Source: JAJXXT01 sp963764465 (lineage in GTDB: Bacteria; Pseudomonadota; Alphaproteobacteria; Acetobacterales; Acetobacteraceae). From it: 64,000 nt of DNA. The notes beneath the pieces are model-generated. The model was given only the letters and a program-made list of their open reading frames with translations. It was not told where the DNA came from and made no database searches. A program made the translations under genes and the position numbers. The stretch covers positions 248,001-312,000 of the forward strand of contig CAVXSO010000006.1 of the NCBI GenBank assembly GCA_963764465.1, in the 5' to 3' direction. Of the stretch, positions 1 through 8,007 are shown one piece after another. The first letter of the stretch is position 1. The number at the start of each line of letters is the position of its first letter.

Positions 1-969
1 AGCCTCTTCATCGACGACGGCCGCCCGACCGCGGAGATGTTCGCCCAGACCGCGCGCAACCTGCGCGAGATCGCGCCCACGGTCTACTTCAACGTGCCCA
101 AGGGTTACGAGGAACTTCTCGCGGCGCTGCGTGCGGATGCGGAGCTCGCGCGCAATTTCTTCAGCCGCGTGCGGATGCTGTTCTACGCCGGCGCCTCGCT
201 TGCGCCGCATGTCTGGAAGGGGCTCGAGGATGTCGCGGCGGAGACGGTCGGTGAGCGCATCATGATGATGACCGGCCTCGGCGCTACCGAGACCGCGCCC
301 TTCGCCATCGCCACGCGGCCGGATTGCACTGGCCCCGGAATTGTTGGCCTGCCGGCGCCGGGTGTGGTGCTGAAGCTTGTGCCCAACGGCACGAAGCTGG
401 AGGCGCGGGTGAAGGGGCCCAATATCACCCCGGGCTACTGGCGCGACGAGGAAAAGACCAGGGCGGCCTTTGACGAGGAGGGGTTTTACCAGTTCGGTGA
501 CGCGCTCGCCTTCGTCGACGAAGCGCGCCCGGAGCTCGGTTTTCGCTTCGATGGGCGCGTGTCGGAGGATTTCAAGCTCGCGACCGGCACGTGGGTCAGC
601 GTCGGTCCGTTGCGCGCGCACCTGATCCGCGAACTCGCCCCCTATGCCCGCGACGTGGTGGTCGCCGGCGCCGACCGCGACGATATCCGCGTGCTGATCA
701 TTCCGGATACGTCCGCGCGCGCCGCAGGGGCAAAGGCCGAGATCGCAACGCGCCTGCGCGCGCTGGCCGCGGCCGCCACGGGCAGCTCCATGCGTGTCGT
801 CCGCGCGGCGCTGCTTTGGTCGCCGCTCTCCATCGATGCCGGCGAGGTCACGGACAAGGGCTCGGTCAACCAGCGTGCGGTGCTGGCGACACGGCGTGAT
901 CTGGTGGAGCAACTCTATGCGACCGACGCCGGGGCGGAGGGTACGGAAATCGTGATGGAGATGCAATGA
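1..969 (+). CDS. fcs: Feruloyl-CoA synthase, C-terminal part (5' end outside window)
   Basis: The frame is open from base 1, so this is the last ~322 residues of a longer AMP-forming acyl-CoA ligase. Feruloyl-CoA synthases activate ferulate, coumarate or caffeate with ATP and CoA as the first step of hydroxycinnamate side-chain removal. The visible part holds the adenylate motif MMMTGLGATETAPF, the GPNITPGYWRDEEKT stretch and a C-terminal lid with DGRVSEDFKLATGTWVSVG. These resemble the fcs subfamily more than fatty-acid or acetate ligases. The stop overlaps the next start (ATGA at 966-969), so it is translated with the thiolase gene. The thiolase, dehydrogenase and thioesterase that follow fit a CoA-dependent beta-oxidative route. 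Exact substrate is inferred from family and context. Confidence 0.82.
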   Translation, partial: SLFIDDGRPTAEMFAQTARNLREIAPTVYFNVPKGYEELLAALRADAELARNFFSRVRMLFYAGASLAPHVWKGLEDVAAETVGERIMMMTGLGATETAPFAIATRPDCTGPGIVGLPAPGVVLKLVPNGTKLEARVKGPNITPGYWRDEEKTRAAFDEEGFYQFGDALAFVDEARPELGFRFDGRVSEDFKLATGTWVSVGPLRAHLIRELAPYARDVVVAGADRDDIRVLIIPDTSARAAGAKAEIATRLRALAAAATGSSMRVVRAALLWSPLSIDAGEVTDKGSVNQRAVLATRRDLVEQLYATDAGAEGTEIVMEMQ

Positions 970-2228
970 GCACCGGGGCTGCTGCGAGCGCGGGCGTCGG
1001 GGCCGCCTGGCGCGATGCCTGGCTGCTGGATGGATGTCGCACACCCTTCGTCGACTACACCGGCGCGTTTTCCCAGGTCTCGCCGATCGATATCGGCATC
1101 AAGGTGGCGCGGGAGGCGCTGGCGCGCGCCGAAATACCGCCTGGGACCATCGGTACCGTCATTGCCGGCAGCGTCGCGCAGGCGAGTTTCGACGCCTACA
1201 TGCTGCCGCGCCATATCGGCCTCTATGCCGGCGTGCCGCAGCATGTGCCCGCGCATCTCGTCCAGCGCGTCTGCGGCACCGGCATCGAGGCGCTGATGCA
1301 GGCGGCCGATGCCGTCAGCCACAAGGGCATCGATGCCGCGCTCTGCGTCGGTACCGAGAGCATGAGCCGCAACCCCGTGGCGGCCTACACCCACCGCAAC
1401 GGGTTCCGCATGGGGCAGGTGGAGTTCAAGGATTTCCTGTGGGAGGCCCTGCTCGACCCGGCACCTGGCCTCACCATGGGCGGCACCGCCGAGAACCTGG
1501 CAAAGCGCTACCAGATCGGCCGCGAGGAGGTGGACGCCTTTGCCGCCCGCAGCTTCGCCCGCGCCGTCAGGGCTCAGGAGGAGGGATTCCTCGGCGGCGA
1601 GATCGTTCCGGCTACGAGCGAAGTGTTTCACCTCGAGGGTTACGCGGATCGCGCGATCAAGCTCGATCGCGCGGTCAAGACCGTGGAACTCGACACCCAT
1701 GTCCGCCCCTCGCCGCCGGAGGCGCTGGCAAAAATCCGCCCGGCGTTCGGCGGCGTGCAGACCGGCGGCAATTCCTCCGGCGTGGTCGATGGCGCGGCGG
1801 CCGGCATCGTCGTCTCCGGCACCTGGATGCGCGGCGAGGGTCGCACGCCGCTCGCGCGCCTGGTGGCCGGCGTGGCCGTGGGTTGCGCGCCGGAGGTGAT
1901 GGGCATCGGGCCCGTTCCCGCCATCCGCTCGTTGCTGGAGCGCACCGGATTGCAGCTCGCGGATATCGACCTAGTCGAGATCAACGAGGCCTTCGCGGCG
2001 CAGGTGCTGGCGTGCTCGCGCGAGCTCGGGCTCGACGAGGGGCGGCTCAACATCCACGGCGGCGCCATTGCCATCGGCCATCCGCTCGCCGCGACCGGCG
2101 TGCGGCTCGCCGTCACCCTCGCGCGTTCGCTGCGCCGGCTGGGGTTGAGGCGGGGCATCGCCTCGGCCTGCATCGGCGGCGGGCAAGGCATCGCGCTGCT
2201 CATCGAAAACCCGGAGAAGGCTGCATGA
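966..2228 (+). CDS. Thiolase (acetyl-CoA C-acyltransferase)
   Basis: A 420-residue thiolase, full length for the family. It should cleave a 3-ketoacyl-CoA with CoA to give acetyl-CoA and a shortened acyl-CoA. The nucleophilic Cys lies in QRVCGTGIEAL, the catalytic His region in NEAFAAQ, and the C-terminal motifs are GGAIAIGHPLAATG and CIGGGQG. The residues after the N-terminal methionine are Ala/Gly-rich and reach the conserved WLLDGCRTPF region late, but the ATGA overlap with fcs supports this start. It overlaps the downstream SDR gene by 4 bp. In this operon it probably performs the thiolytic step on a 3-keto-phenylpropanoyl-CoA; that substrate is inferred. Confidence 0.9.
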   Translation: MSTGAAASAGVGAAWRDAWLLDGCRTPFVDYTGAFSQVSPIDIGIKVAREALARAEIPPGTIGTVIAGSVAQASFDAYMLPRHIGLYAGVPQHVPAHLVQRVCGTGIEALMQAADAVSHKGIDAALCVGTESMSRNPVAAYTHRNGFRMGQVEFKDFLWEALLDPAPGLTMGGTAENLAKRYQIGREEVDAFAARSFARAVRAQEEGFLGGEIVPATSEVFHLEGYADRAIKLDRAVKTVELDTHVRPSPPEALAKIRPAFGGVQTGGNSSGVVDGAAAGIVVSGTWMRGEGRTPLARLVAGVAVGCAPEVMGIGPVPAIRSLLERTGLQLADIDLVEINEAFAAQVLACSRELGLDEGRLNIHGGAIAIGHPLAATGVRLAVTLARSLRRLGLRRGIASACIGGGQGIALLIENPEKAA

Positions 2229-2980
2229 AGCTCGAAGGATATTCCGCCATCGTCACGGGAGGCGCCTCGGGCCTCGGCGCCGCCACCGCCCGCGCGCTTG
2301 CGGGCGCCGGCGCGAAGGTCGTGATCGCGGATCTGCAGGATGGGTTCGCGCTGGCGGCGGAGCTAGGAGGTGCATCCGTCACCGGCGATGTCGCCGAGCC
2401 GGATTTCGCCGGGTCCGCGGTTGCTCGCGCTGTGTCGCTCGCGCCGCTCGGCGTGCTGGTCAACTGCGCCGGTGTCGGCACCGCCGGGCGCATCCTCGGC
2501 CGCGACGGACCGATGCAGCTCGATGCCTACGCCCGCGTGATCCGCGTCAACCTCGTCGGCAGCTTCAACATGCTGCGCGTCGCCGCCGCCGCCATGGAGA
2601 AGAATGCGCCCCAGGGCACGGATCACGCGCGCGGCGTGATCATCAACACCGCCTCCATCGCCGCCTATGACGGTCAGGTGGGGCAGGCCGCCTATGCCAG
2701 TTCCAAGGCCGGCATCGTCGGCCTCACCCTGCCCGCGGCGCGGGAGCTTGCGCGCGTCGGCGTGCGTGTCGTCACCATCGCGCCCGGCCTGTTCGAGACG
2801 CCGATGATGCGCGGCCTTTCAGCGGAGGTGCAGGCGGGTCTCGGCGCTTCGGTCCCCTATCCGCCACGCCTCGGCATGCCGGAAGAATATGCCGCGCTGG
2901 CGCTGCACATCGTCGGCAACACGATGATCAATGGCGAGACGATCCGCCTCGACGGCGCGCTGCGCATGGCCCCGAGGTGA
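2225..2980 (+). CDS. SDR family 3-hydroxyacyl-CoA dehydrogenase
   Basis: A 251-residue classical short-chain dehydrogenase resembling the type-2 3-hydroxyacyl-CoA dehydrogenase group. The Rossmann motif TGGASGLG is at residues 11-18, followed by NCAG, a catalytic Ser in NTASIAAY and the YASSK active-site pair. It should oxidise a 3-hydroxyacyl-CoA to the 3-keto form with NAD+, feeding the thiolase encoded just upstream. Its ATG overlaps the thiolase stop (ATGA, 2225-2228), and the thioesterase start follows 4 bases after its stop, so all four genes are one transcript. Chain length and stereospecificity cannot be read from sequence. Confidence 0.85.
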   Translation: MKLEGYSAIVTGGASGLGAATARALAGAGAKVVIADLQDGFALAAELGGASVTGDVAEPDFAGSAVARAVSLAPLGVLVNCAGVGTAGRILGRDGPMQLDAYARVIRVNLVGSFNMLRVAAAAMEKNAPQGTDHARGVIINTASIAAYDGQVGQAAYASSKAGIVGLTLPAARELARVGVRVVTIAPGLFETPMMRGLSAEVQAGLGASVPYPPRLGMPEEYAALALHIVGNTMINGETIRLDGALRMAPR

Positions 2981-2984
2981 GGCG

Positions 2985-3425
2985 ATGAGCTTCGTCAACC
3001 GCCGCGCGGTCACCATTGAGTGGGGCGATTGCGACGCCGCCGGCATCGTCTTCTACCCACGCTATTTCGCGATGTTCGACTGGTCCACCGCAAGCCTGCT
3101 CGCGGCCGCGTTCGGTATGAGGAAGCCTGATTATCTGCGCCATTGGAACATCGCCGGCATCCCGATGGTCGATACCCGTGCCTCCTTCCACATTCCCTCG
3201 AGCTTCGGCGACGAGGTGGTGATCGAGAGCCGCGTGACGGAGATCGGCCGCAGCAGCTTCTCGGTCCACCACCGGCTGCTCAAGCCCGGCGAGGATGGGG
3301 CGGAGCTGCTCGGTGCGGAATGCTGGGAGAAGCGGGTGTGGTCGGTGCGCGACCCCAACGATCCCGCACGGCTGCGAGGCGCGCCGGTGCCGGCGGAGGT
3401 GCGGCGCCTGCTCGGTCAGGGCTGA
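2985..3425 (+). CDS. Acyl-CoA thioesterase, 4-hydroxybenzoyl-CoA thioesterase family
   Basis: A 146-residue hot-dog-fold protein of the 4HBT family. Asp17 sits in the signature WGDCDAAGIVFYPRYF, the usual catalytic motif of 4-hydroxybenzoyl-CoA thioesterases. It hydrolyses an aryl- or acyl-CoA to the free acid and CoA. As last gene of the fcs-thiolase-SDR operon, its likely role is release of a hydroxybenzoate from its CoA ester. The ATG at 2985 follows GAGGCG and aligns with the conserved N-terminus. The gene ends 25 bp before the stop of the convergent cytochrome operon. Confidence 0.85.
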   Translation: MSFVNRRAVTIEWGDCDAAGIVFYPRYFAMFDWSTASLLAAAFGMRKPDYLRHWNIAGIPMVDTRASFHIPSSFGDEVVIESRVTEIGRSSFSVHHRLLKPGEDGAELLGAECWEKRVWSVRDPNDPARLRGAPVPAEVRRLLGQG

Positions 3426-3449
3426 GCGGCGGCCGTCGTCCCCAACGCT

Positions 3450-3890
3450 TCAGTCGTCCTCGCCGCCGCTCATGCCGTGGCAGCGGTTGCATTCCGCGGC
3501 CTTGCGGATGCCGGGCCCGGTGCCCACGCCAGGCCGCAGCAGCCGGGCGTGTATCACGCGCCAGAACGGCATGTCCGTGATGCGCGCGGGTGTCATGCTG
3601 GCGGACACGCCCTCCAGGAAACGGCTGTCGCCCAGCGGTCCGTCCGCGGCGTTCTCGGCGAGGTAGGCGGAGATCGTCGCGGTGTCCTTGCGGCCGAGGG
3701 TCGCGTCCTCACCGAAATGATTGGCGAGCCCGGCGACGATCGCCTTCCAGGAGCGGGCCGGCAGCAGAGTTGGCGGATAAGCCATGTGGCAGGCGCCGCA
3801 TTGTGACGTGTAGGTCTGCTGCGGCGTGGCGGCGCGCGCGCTGCTCAAGGAAAGCAGCACGAGGGCGAGGGTGATCGCGCCGCGCCTCAT
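3450..3890 (-). CDS. Diheme cytochrome c (DHC type), exported
   Basis: A 146-residue exported cytochrome. Residues 1-20 form a signal peptide ending SSARA. Two heme c sites are visible: CGACH at 31-35 and CNRCH at 134-138, near the two ends as in the DHC family. The middle (NHFGEDATLG...PFWRVIHARL) is closely matched by the C-terminal half of the b561 fusion protein two genes upstream, so the two are paralogues. DHC proteins pass electrons to the SHP cytochrome in Rhodobacter and Shewanella. Third gene of a coupled operon. The start at 3890 gives a clean signal peptide, but an in-frame ATG at 3908 overlaps the SHP stop as ATGA and may be the true one. Confidence 0.8.
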   Translation of the reverse strand: MRRGAITLALVLLSLSSARAATPQQTYTSQCGACHMAYPPTLLPARSWKAIVAGLANHFGEDATLGRKDTATISAYLAENAADGPLGDSRFLEGVSASMTPARITDMPFWRVIHARLLRPGVGTGPGIRKAAECNRCHGMSGGEDD

Positions 3891-3904
3891 GGACTCTCGT
3901 TCCC

Positions 3905-4342
3905 TCATTCGCTTGCCATGAAGGTGATGTAGTCGCCTTTTTCCTGCGGCGTGCAGGCGCGCCCGTAGACGCTGTGGCAGTTGCGGCGGAACCATTGTTC
4001 CACCTTCGAAAGCTTGGTGAAGCGCGAGGGGGTGCGCGAGACTGCCATCGGCAGGATCTGCTTGCCCGCGCGCGTCCGGCCCGCGTTGCGCGGATCCGTC
4101 GTGTGGCAGGTGGAGCAGGAGGGCGTTGCCGGCCGCGCCGAGGCCGGATGGGCGAGGAAGAAGGCGCGCCCTGCCGCCGCCGAGAAATCCTTGAACCCCG
4201 GGTCTGTGTTGCGCGCCTCCGCCGCGTAATGCTGCAGGATGGCGTTGCGCTCCGCGGCATAGTCGGGTGCGGCGACGGCGACACCGGCGGCGAGGGTGCT
4301 CGCGAGTACCAGGGCGGTGGCAAGGCGGATGGGCAGGTTCAT
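3905..4342 (-). CDS. SHP-type monoheme cytochrome c (DUF1924 family)
   Basis: A 145-residue exported cytochrome with a signal peptide ending near residue 25 (AAGVAVAA). It carries one heme c site, CSTCH at residues 76-80, and the family's C-terminal signature of a WFRRNC region followed by GRACTPQEKGDY. This matches the DUF1924/SHP family; characterised SHP (Sphaeroides heme protein) is a high-spin cytochrome that binds oxygen and other small ligands. SHP genes usually sit beside a diheme cytochrome and a cytochrome b561, exactly as here. Its start overlaps the stop of the b561 fusion gene (ATGA, 4342-4339). The physiological substrate is unsettled for the family. Confidence 0.8.
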   Translation of the reverse strand: MNLPIRLATALVLASTLAAGVAVAAPDYAAERNAILQHYAAEARNTDPGFKDFSAAAGRAFFLAHPASARPATPSCSTCHTTDPRNAGRTRAGKQILPMAVSRTPSRFTKLSKVEQWFRRNCHSVYGRACTPQEKGDYITFMASE

Positions 4343-5499
4343 TCGACGGATTCCGGAATCTCGATGTTTTCGGGAAGGAAACGGCCGCTCTGCGCGTCGC
4401 GGTGGCAGGCATCGCAATTGCTCCTGCCGCCAACCTTCTTGCTGGCGAAGACGCGTGCCGGGATGCCGCCGTGCATATGCTGCCAGAATCGCGTGGCGGT
4501 GATGCGCACCGGGTCCGCGGGATCGCGCCGCATCACCATGTGCGATACCAGTGTGTCGGCATGCTCGGCTGAGTTCGCGACGAGATAGTCGAGGATCCGC
4601 CTGTGCAGTGCCGGATCTCCGAGGCTGGCGTCCTCACCGAAATGATGTTGCAGGTTCATCATCATGTCCTGCCACACCGCGGCGGGCGCGAGGACCGGAC
4701 TGTAGGGCGTGTGGCAGGCGCCGCATTGCTCGGCGTATTCCGCGTTGAGTTTCGCCGGCGGCAGCCCGGGCGCCGGTGCCGCGGTGGCGCGCAGCACGGC
4801 CAGCGCCAGCACCGCCACGGCGCCGATGCCGCTGCCCGCGGCAAGCCATGGATGCGCGCGCCGGCGCGACGGGGGCGGTGCCGGCGGCTGTGCCGCCTTG
4901 CGGCCATGGATCATCGCGGCGACCAGGTTCTCGTGCCCGCGCTTGCTCTCGAACCACACGCCCCAGAGGTGCGCCGCGATCATGGCGATCAGAACCCAGG
5001 CGAGCGGTTGGTGCAGTCCGTAGATCGCCCAGCCAAGGTCGAAACCGATGAAGCTTCGGAACGGTCCCTGCTTGAACATGCCGGCGAGCGCCGCGGTCCC
5101 GGTCAGCGTGATCAGGAACAGCACCGCCATCAACGCATAGACCATCAGCGCGCCGAGCGGGTTGTGGCCGAGATGGCGCTCGTGCCGGCCGGTGCGAATC
5201 TCTTCCAGGTGTTCCAGCGCCGCCCGGCGCGACGGCGGGAAACTGTCGAACCGGGCATAGCCGCCGCCGAACAGGCCGATGCCGATCCGCAGCAGGATCA
5301 GCGCCGGTATGGCAACGCCGGCCACGAGATGCAGCGTCAACGCCGACATCCCGCCCAGGAACCCGGTCACGCCTGCCACCACCACCGCCAGCAGGAGCGA
5401 CCAGTGGAAGGCACGCACTGTCCAGTGCCACACCGGCACGGAACTCCCGGGTGGCATGGGCGCAATATGGCGGATCAGGGCGCGGAGAATGGACGGCAT
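4339..5499 (-). CDS. Cytochrome b561 fused to diheme cytochrome c
   Basis: A 386-residue protein joining two parts usually encoded separately. Residues ~20-190 are a di-heme cytochrome b561 with four membrane helices and candidate axial histidines in VWHWTVRAFHW, LTLHLVAG, YGLHQPLAW and MIAAHLWG. A Pro/Arg linker and a fifth helix (about 217-237) lead to a periplasmic DHC domain with CGACH at 259-263 and CDACH at 362-366. It would take electrons from the quinol pool and deliver them directly to periplasmic cytochrome, then to SHP and the second DHC. The ATG at 5499 has an AGGAGA ribosome site; an ATG at 5568 lacks one. The stop overlaps the SHP start. Confidence 0.85.
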   Translation of the reverse strand: MPSILRALIRHIAPMPPGSSVPVWHWTVRAFHWSLLLAVVVAGVTGFLGGMSALTLHLVAGVAIPALILLRIGIGLFGGGYARFDSFPPSRRAALEHLEEIRTGRHERHLGHNPLGALMVYALMAVLFLITLTGTAALAGMFKQGPFRSFIGFDLGWAIYGLHQPLAWVLIAMIAAHLWGVWFESKRGHENLVAAMIHGRKAAQPPAPPPSRRRAHPWLAAGSGIGAVAVLALAVLRATAAPAPGLPPAKLNAEYAEQCGACHTPYSPVLAPAAVWQDMMMNLQHHFGEDASLGDPALHRRILDYLVANSAEHADTLVSHMVMRRDPADPVRITATRFWQHMHGGIPARVFASKKVGGRSNCDACHRDAQSGRFLPENIEIPESVE

Positions 5500-5508
5500 G
5501 CGGGTCTC

Positions 5509-5536
5509 CTGGTCAGAGGAGATCCGCTGTGACCAG
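5509..5536. promoter_or_regulatory. Inverted repeat upstream of the b561/SHP operon, candidate operator
   Basis: CTGGTCA at 5509-5515 and its perfect complement TGACCAG at 5530-5536 are separated by 14 bases. The element ends 10 bp before the b561-fusion start and abuts its ribosome-binding site, a position where a bound protein or an RNA hairpin could block expression. No regulator can be assigned. The MarR gene whose 3' end lies 86 bp away is only a positional candidate. Confidence 0.35.
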
Positions 5537-5621
5537 TTATGGCCCTCTATTTCAACCTCTTCCGACACGCGACCCCGGTTGGCGACGCTTGGGACGCTAT
5601 CGGCCGCGGCTGACCGAAGGC

Positions 5622-6131
5622 TTACGTCGCCGAAGCAGCCGCCTCTGCCCGGGCGAGCAACGCGCGCAGAAGCTCGGCGTCGTCCCGGCCAAGCCGTCCG
5701 GCGAGCCGTGCCTCCTGCGTCAGGATCGCCATGCGCGCCTGCGCCACCAGCGCCGCGCCCACCTCGGTGAGGAACAGGCCTCGTGCGCGCCTGTCACCGG
5801 GATCGGTGCGCCGCTCGCCGAGGCCGCGCCGCGCCAGCTCGTCGAAAAGCGGCACGAAATTGGTGCGCTTGATGCCGAGCGCCGAGCTCACCGCGCTCGG
5901 CGCCGCACCTGGATTGCGGTCCAGGATCTCCAGCACGGCGAATTGCGCCTGGCGCAGCGCGAAGGGCGCGCAGGCGGCGAGGAAATCCTGGTACAGCGCC
6001 AGCTGCGCGCGGCGCAGCCTGTAGCCCACGAGCCCCGGCAGGATGCCGAGATCGAGGGTATCGCGGCGATGCCGCGCGGGCAGGGCTGGCTTGCGCACAG
6101 CCGTCGTGCCCCGCGCGGCTTTCGTGGCCAT
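5622..6131 (-). CDS. MarR family transcriptional regulator
   Basis: A 169-residue winged-helix regulator of the MarR family. The N-terminal ~25 residues are basic and variable. The dimerisation helix follows (GYRLRRAQLALYQDFL), then the DNA-binding segment with NPGAAPSAVSSALGIKRTNF and the wing ERRTDPGDRRARGLFLT. MarR proteins typically repress catabolic or efflux genes until a small aromatic ligand binds. Its start shares one base with the stop of the upstream SDR gene (TGATG, 6133-6129), so both are cotranscribed. Given the feruloyl-CoA operon 2-5 kb away, control by a hydroxycinnamoyl-CoA, as for FerR-type regulators, is plausible but inferred. Confidence 0.85.
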   Translation of the reverse strand: MATKAARGTTAVRKPALPARHRRDTLDLGILPGLVGYRLRRAQLALYQDFLAACAPFALRQAQFAVLEILDRNPGAAPSAVSSALGIKRTNFVPLFDELARRGLGERRTDPGDRRARGLFLTEVGAALVAQARMAILTQEARLAGRLGRDDAELLRALLARAEAAASAT

Positions 6132-6874
6132 CAGCCGTTCAGCTGCCCGCCATCCACGGTGATGGTCTGGCCGCTCACCCAGCGCGCCATCGGTGAGGCG
6201 AGGAACAGCACCACATCCGCCACATCCTCCGGCGCGCCGAGATGGCCGGAGGGAATGCGGCTTCGCACACCCTCGTAAAGCGGGTCGCCGGCCAGCCTGC
6301 GCTGCTCCCAGGTGCCGCCGGGGAACTCGATAGAGCCGGGGGCCACCGCGTTCACGCGGATCCCCTTCTTCGCCAGCGCCGCCGCCTGCGTGGCGGTGTA
6401 GTGGTTCACGGCCGCCTTGATCGCGCCATAGGGCGGATTGCGCACGGCAACCCGGTAGGCGGAGATGGAGGAGACGGAAACCACCGCCGCGTTACCGGCT
6501 TTTTCCAGATAGGGCAGGGCGGCGTGCGTGGCGTGCACGATCGCCATCAGGTCGACTGCGACGCACGCAGCCCAGCCCGCGGCATCGTCCGTGGTGCCGA
6601 ACCCGGAGGCGTTGTTGACCAGGATGTCGATGCCGCCGAGCGCTTTCGCTGCCGCCGCGACATATGTGCGGATAGAGGCTTCGTCGGCGAGGTCGCACAT
6701 GGCGGCATGCCCCTTCGCCCCCAGCTCCTTGCGTGTTGCTTCCAGCGGGCCCTCGCTGCGGGCGCAGATCGAGACCGCGGCCCCCGCGCGCGCGAAGCCA
6801 AGCGCGATGCCGCGACCGATGCCTCGGCTGCCACCGCAGACCACGACACGCCGATCCGTGAAATCGAGACTCAT
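6131..6874 (-). CDS. SDR family oxidoreductase
   Basis: A 247-residue classical short-chain dehydrogenase. It has CGGSRGIGRG near the N-terminus for NAD(P) binding, LVNNASG, the catalytic Ser in VSVSSISAY, and Tyr/Lys in PPYGAIKAA. The C-terminal WVSGQTITVDGGQ motif is intact. The ATG at 6874 has an AAGGAAGG site; a GTG one codon upstream is possible. Cotranscribed with the MarR gene. Substrate is unknown; nearness to the feruloyl-CoA cluster hints at aromatic or acyl-CoA metabolism but gives no direct proof. Confidence 0.85.
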   Translation of the reverse strand: MSLDFTDRRVVVCGGSRGIGRGIALGFARAGAAVSICARSEGPLEATRKELGAKGHAAMCDLADEASIRTYVAAAAKALGGIDILVNNASGFGTTDDAAGWAACVAVDLMAIVHATHAALPYLEKAGNAAVVSVSSISAYRVAVRNPPYGAIKAAVNHYTATQAAALAKKGIRVNAVAPGSIEFPGGTWEQRRLAGDPLYEGVRSRIPSGHLGAPEDVADVVLFLASPMARWVSGQTITVDGGQLNG

Positions 6875-6906
6875 CACAACCTTCCTTCCGCATACGAGGG
6901 TTCAGT

Positions 6907-6924
6907 CTGGCGTCAGCACGCCAG
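6907..6924. promoter_or_regulatory. Perfect inverted repeat upstream of the SDR-marR operon
   Basis: CTGGCG and CGCCAG flank a 6-base spacer, 33 bp upstream of the SDR start and 4 bp past the stop of the preceding minus-strand gene. It could be an autoregulatory MarR operator for the SDR-marR operon or the stem of a terminator for gene 6928-7233. There is no T-tract, so the operator reading is slightly preferred. Confidence 0.35.
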
Positions 6925-6927
6925 GGG

Positions 6928-7233
6928 TCAACCGGCGCCGCCATCGCGTTCCGGCGTGTTCCGGCGGCCGGCCGCTCCCATCAGCCCCATGCCGAACAAT
7001 GCCGCGGCAACCGTCGCGATCACGATCAGCAGGCGGATGCGGCTGGCCGTGGCATGCGCCTCGGCGACCAGCGTCCTGCCGGCGCCGGCCGCGAGATCCG
7101 GGTGCGCCAGCAGCAGCCGCTCATAGGGGATGGGGATGGCGTAGGTCGCGAAAACGCCCACGAGACCGACGATCCCGAAGCTGATCGCCAGGAAAGCCAT
7201 CAGCGATCCGTTGGGGTTGCCCTGTTTTCTCAT
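6928..7233 (-). CDS. Small membrane protein of unknown function
   Basis: A 101-residue protein with two predicted membrane helices: residues ~11-33 (LMAFLAISFGIVGLVGVFATYA) and ~65-85 (the LLIVIATVAAALFGMGLMG region). A ~30-residue loop between them contains YERLLLAHPDLAAGAG, probably facing the periplasm. The tail is short and charged. I do not recognise the family. It lies on the same strand as the SDR-marR pair, 53 bp upstream, and could share their transcript. Even base composition and typical codon use support a real gene. Confidence 0.55.
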   Translation of the reverse strand: MRKQGNPNGSLMAFLAISFGIVGLVGVFATYAIPIPYERLLLAHPDLAAGAGRTLVAEAHATASRIRLLIVIATVAAALFGMGLMGAAGRRNTPERDGGAG

Positions 7234-7319
7234 CCGCGTTGCTTAGCGCGGCTCCGGCCGGACGGGAATCCTCCACCCGGGCGGGGCTCCCATTCGTCCT
7301 TGCGGGGCCGCGACGTGCC

Positions 7320-7937
7320 CTAGAAGATCCGCCGCAGAACGCTGCTGCCGGCGCCAATGCCGTTGAAGTAGAATTTCCACTCGCCAGCGGTTTTTTCGCC
7401 GAACACGAAACCGAGGAAATTGTCCGAATAGCTCGCCCGCTCGAGCTTGCCGCCGATCAGCGTGCCCGGCGACAGCCCCATCGGGTTGTGGCCCAGCATG
7501 TTGAGCGTGATCGTGCGCTTGGCGTTGTTGTTCTGGACGGCGTTGTCGGCGTTCGTGTTCGAGTTGGTGTGGAAGAGCACGGGCTGGTCACGCGGGCCGG
7601 CGACGTAGATGTTGCACCCCGTCAACGGTCCGGTGAAGACGATCGAGGCCGCGTCGTCCATGCGCGTATAGGTGCAGTAATCCGGCTGCCACGGCAGGTA
7701 GCGCACCCCCTGGTCGGCGCCGGTGTTGCGCTCGATCTGGATGGTCGCATTGAGGGCCTGGACAACGACGTTCATCTTGAACTTGATGCCCTCGGGGAAC
7801 TCCTTGGTGTTGGCCAGCGGCCCCGCCGTGCACTGGTCGATGGGCGGGGTATCGGTCCCATATCCCATGTAGGCCAGCTGGACGCGATACTTCTTCATGA
7901 AGCTGCAGGCGTCGAGTCCCATAAGGTAATGCGCCAT
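7320..7937 (-). CDS. Orphan protein with CNF/BLF1-like Cys-His motif (possible deamidase fold)
   Basis: A 205-residue protein without signal peptide or membrane segment, rich in Asn, Thr and Gly towards its C-terminus. I do not recognise a named family with certainty. Residues 101-123 contain a beta-strand, LTGC with Cys108, a second strand, then FHTN with His123. A Cys in an L(S/T)GC turn and a His 15 residues later is the catalytic arrangement of the CNF toxin glutamine deamidases (Cys866/His881 in CNF1), with a related one in Burkholderia lethal factor 1. Here it stands alone, without delivery domain. A GGGGAG ribosome site precedes the ATG at 7937. It lies between a small membrane protein and recQ. 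Deamidase activity is a hypothesis from one motif. Confidence 0.5.
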   Translation of the reverse strand: MAHYLMGLDACSFMKKYRVQLAYMGYGTDTPPIDQCTAGPLANTKEFPEGIKFKMNVVVQALNATIQIERNTGADQGVRYLPWQPDYCTYTRMDDAASIVFTGPLTGCNIYVAGPRDQPVLFHTNSNTNADNAVQNNNAKRTITLNMLGHNPMGLSPGTLIGGKLERASYSDNFLGFVFGEKTAGEWKFYFNGIGAGSSVLRRIF

Positions 7938-8007
7938 CAGAGTCTCCCCAGATCGTGACGCCAACGTATCATGCGGCGCGCGCGCCGGTAAATCGGCGGG
8001 CGGCGCA

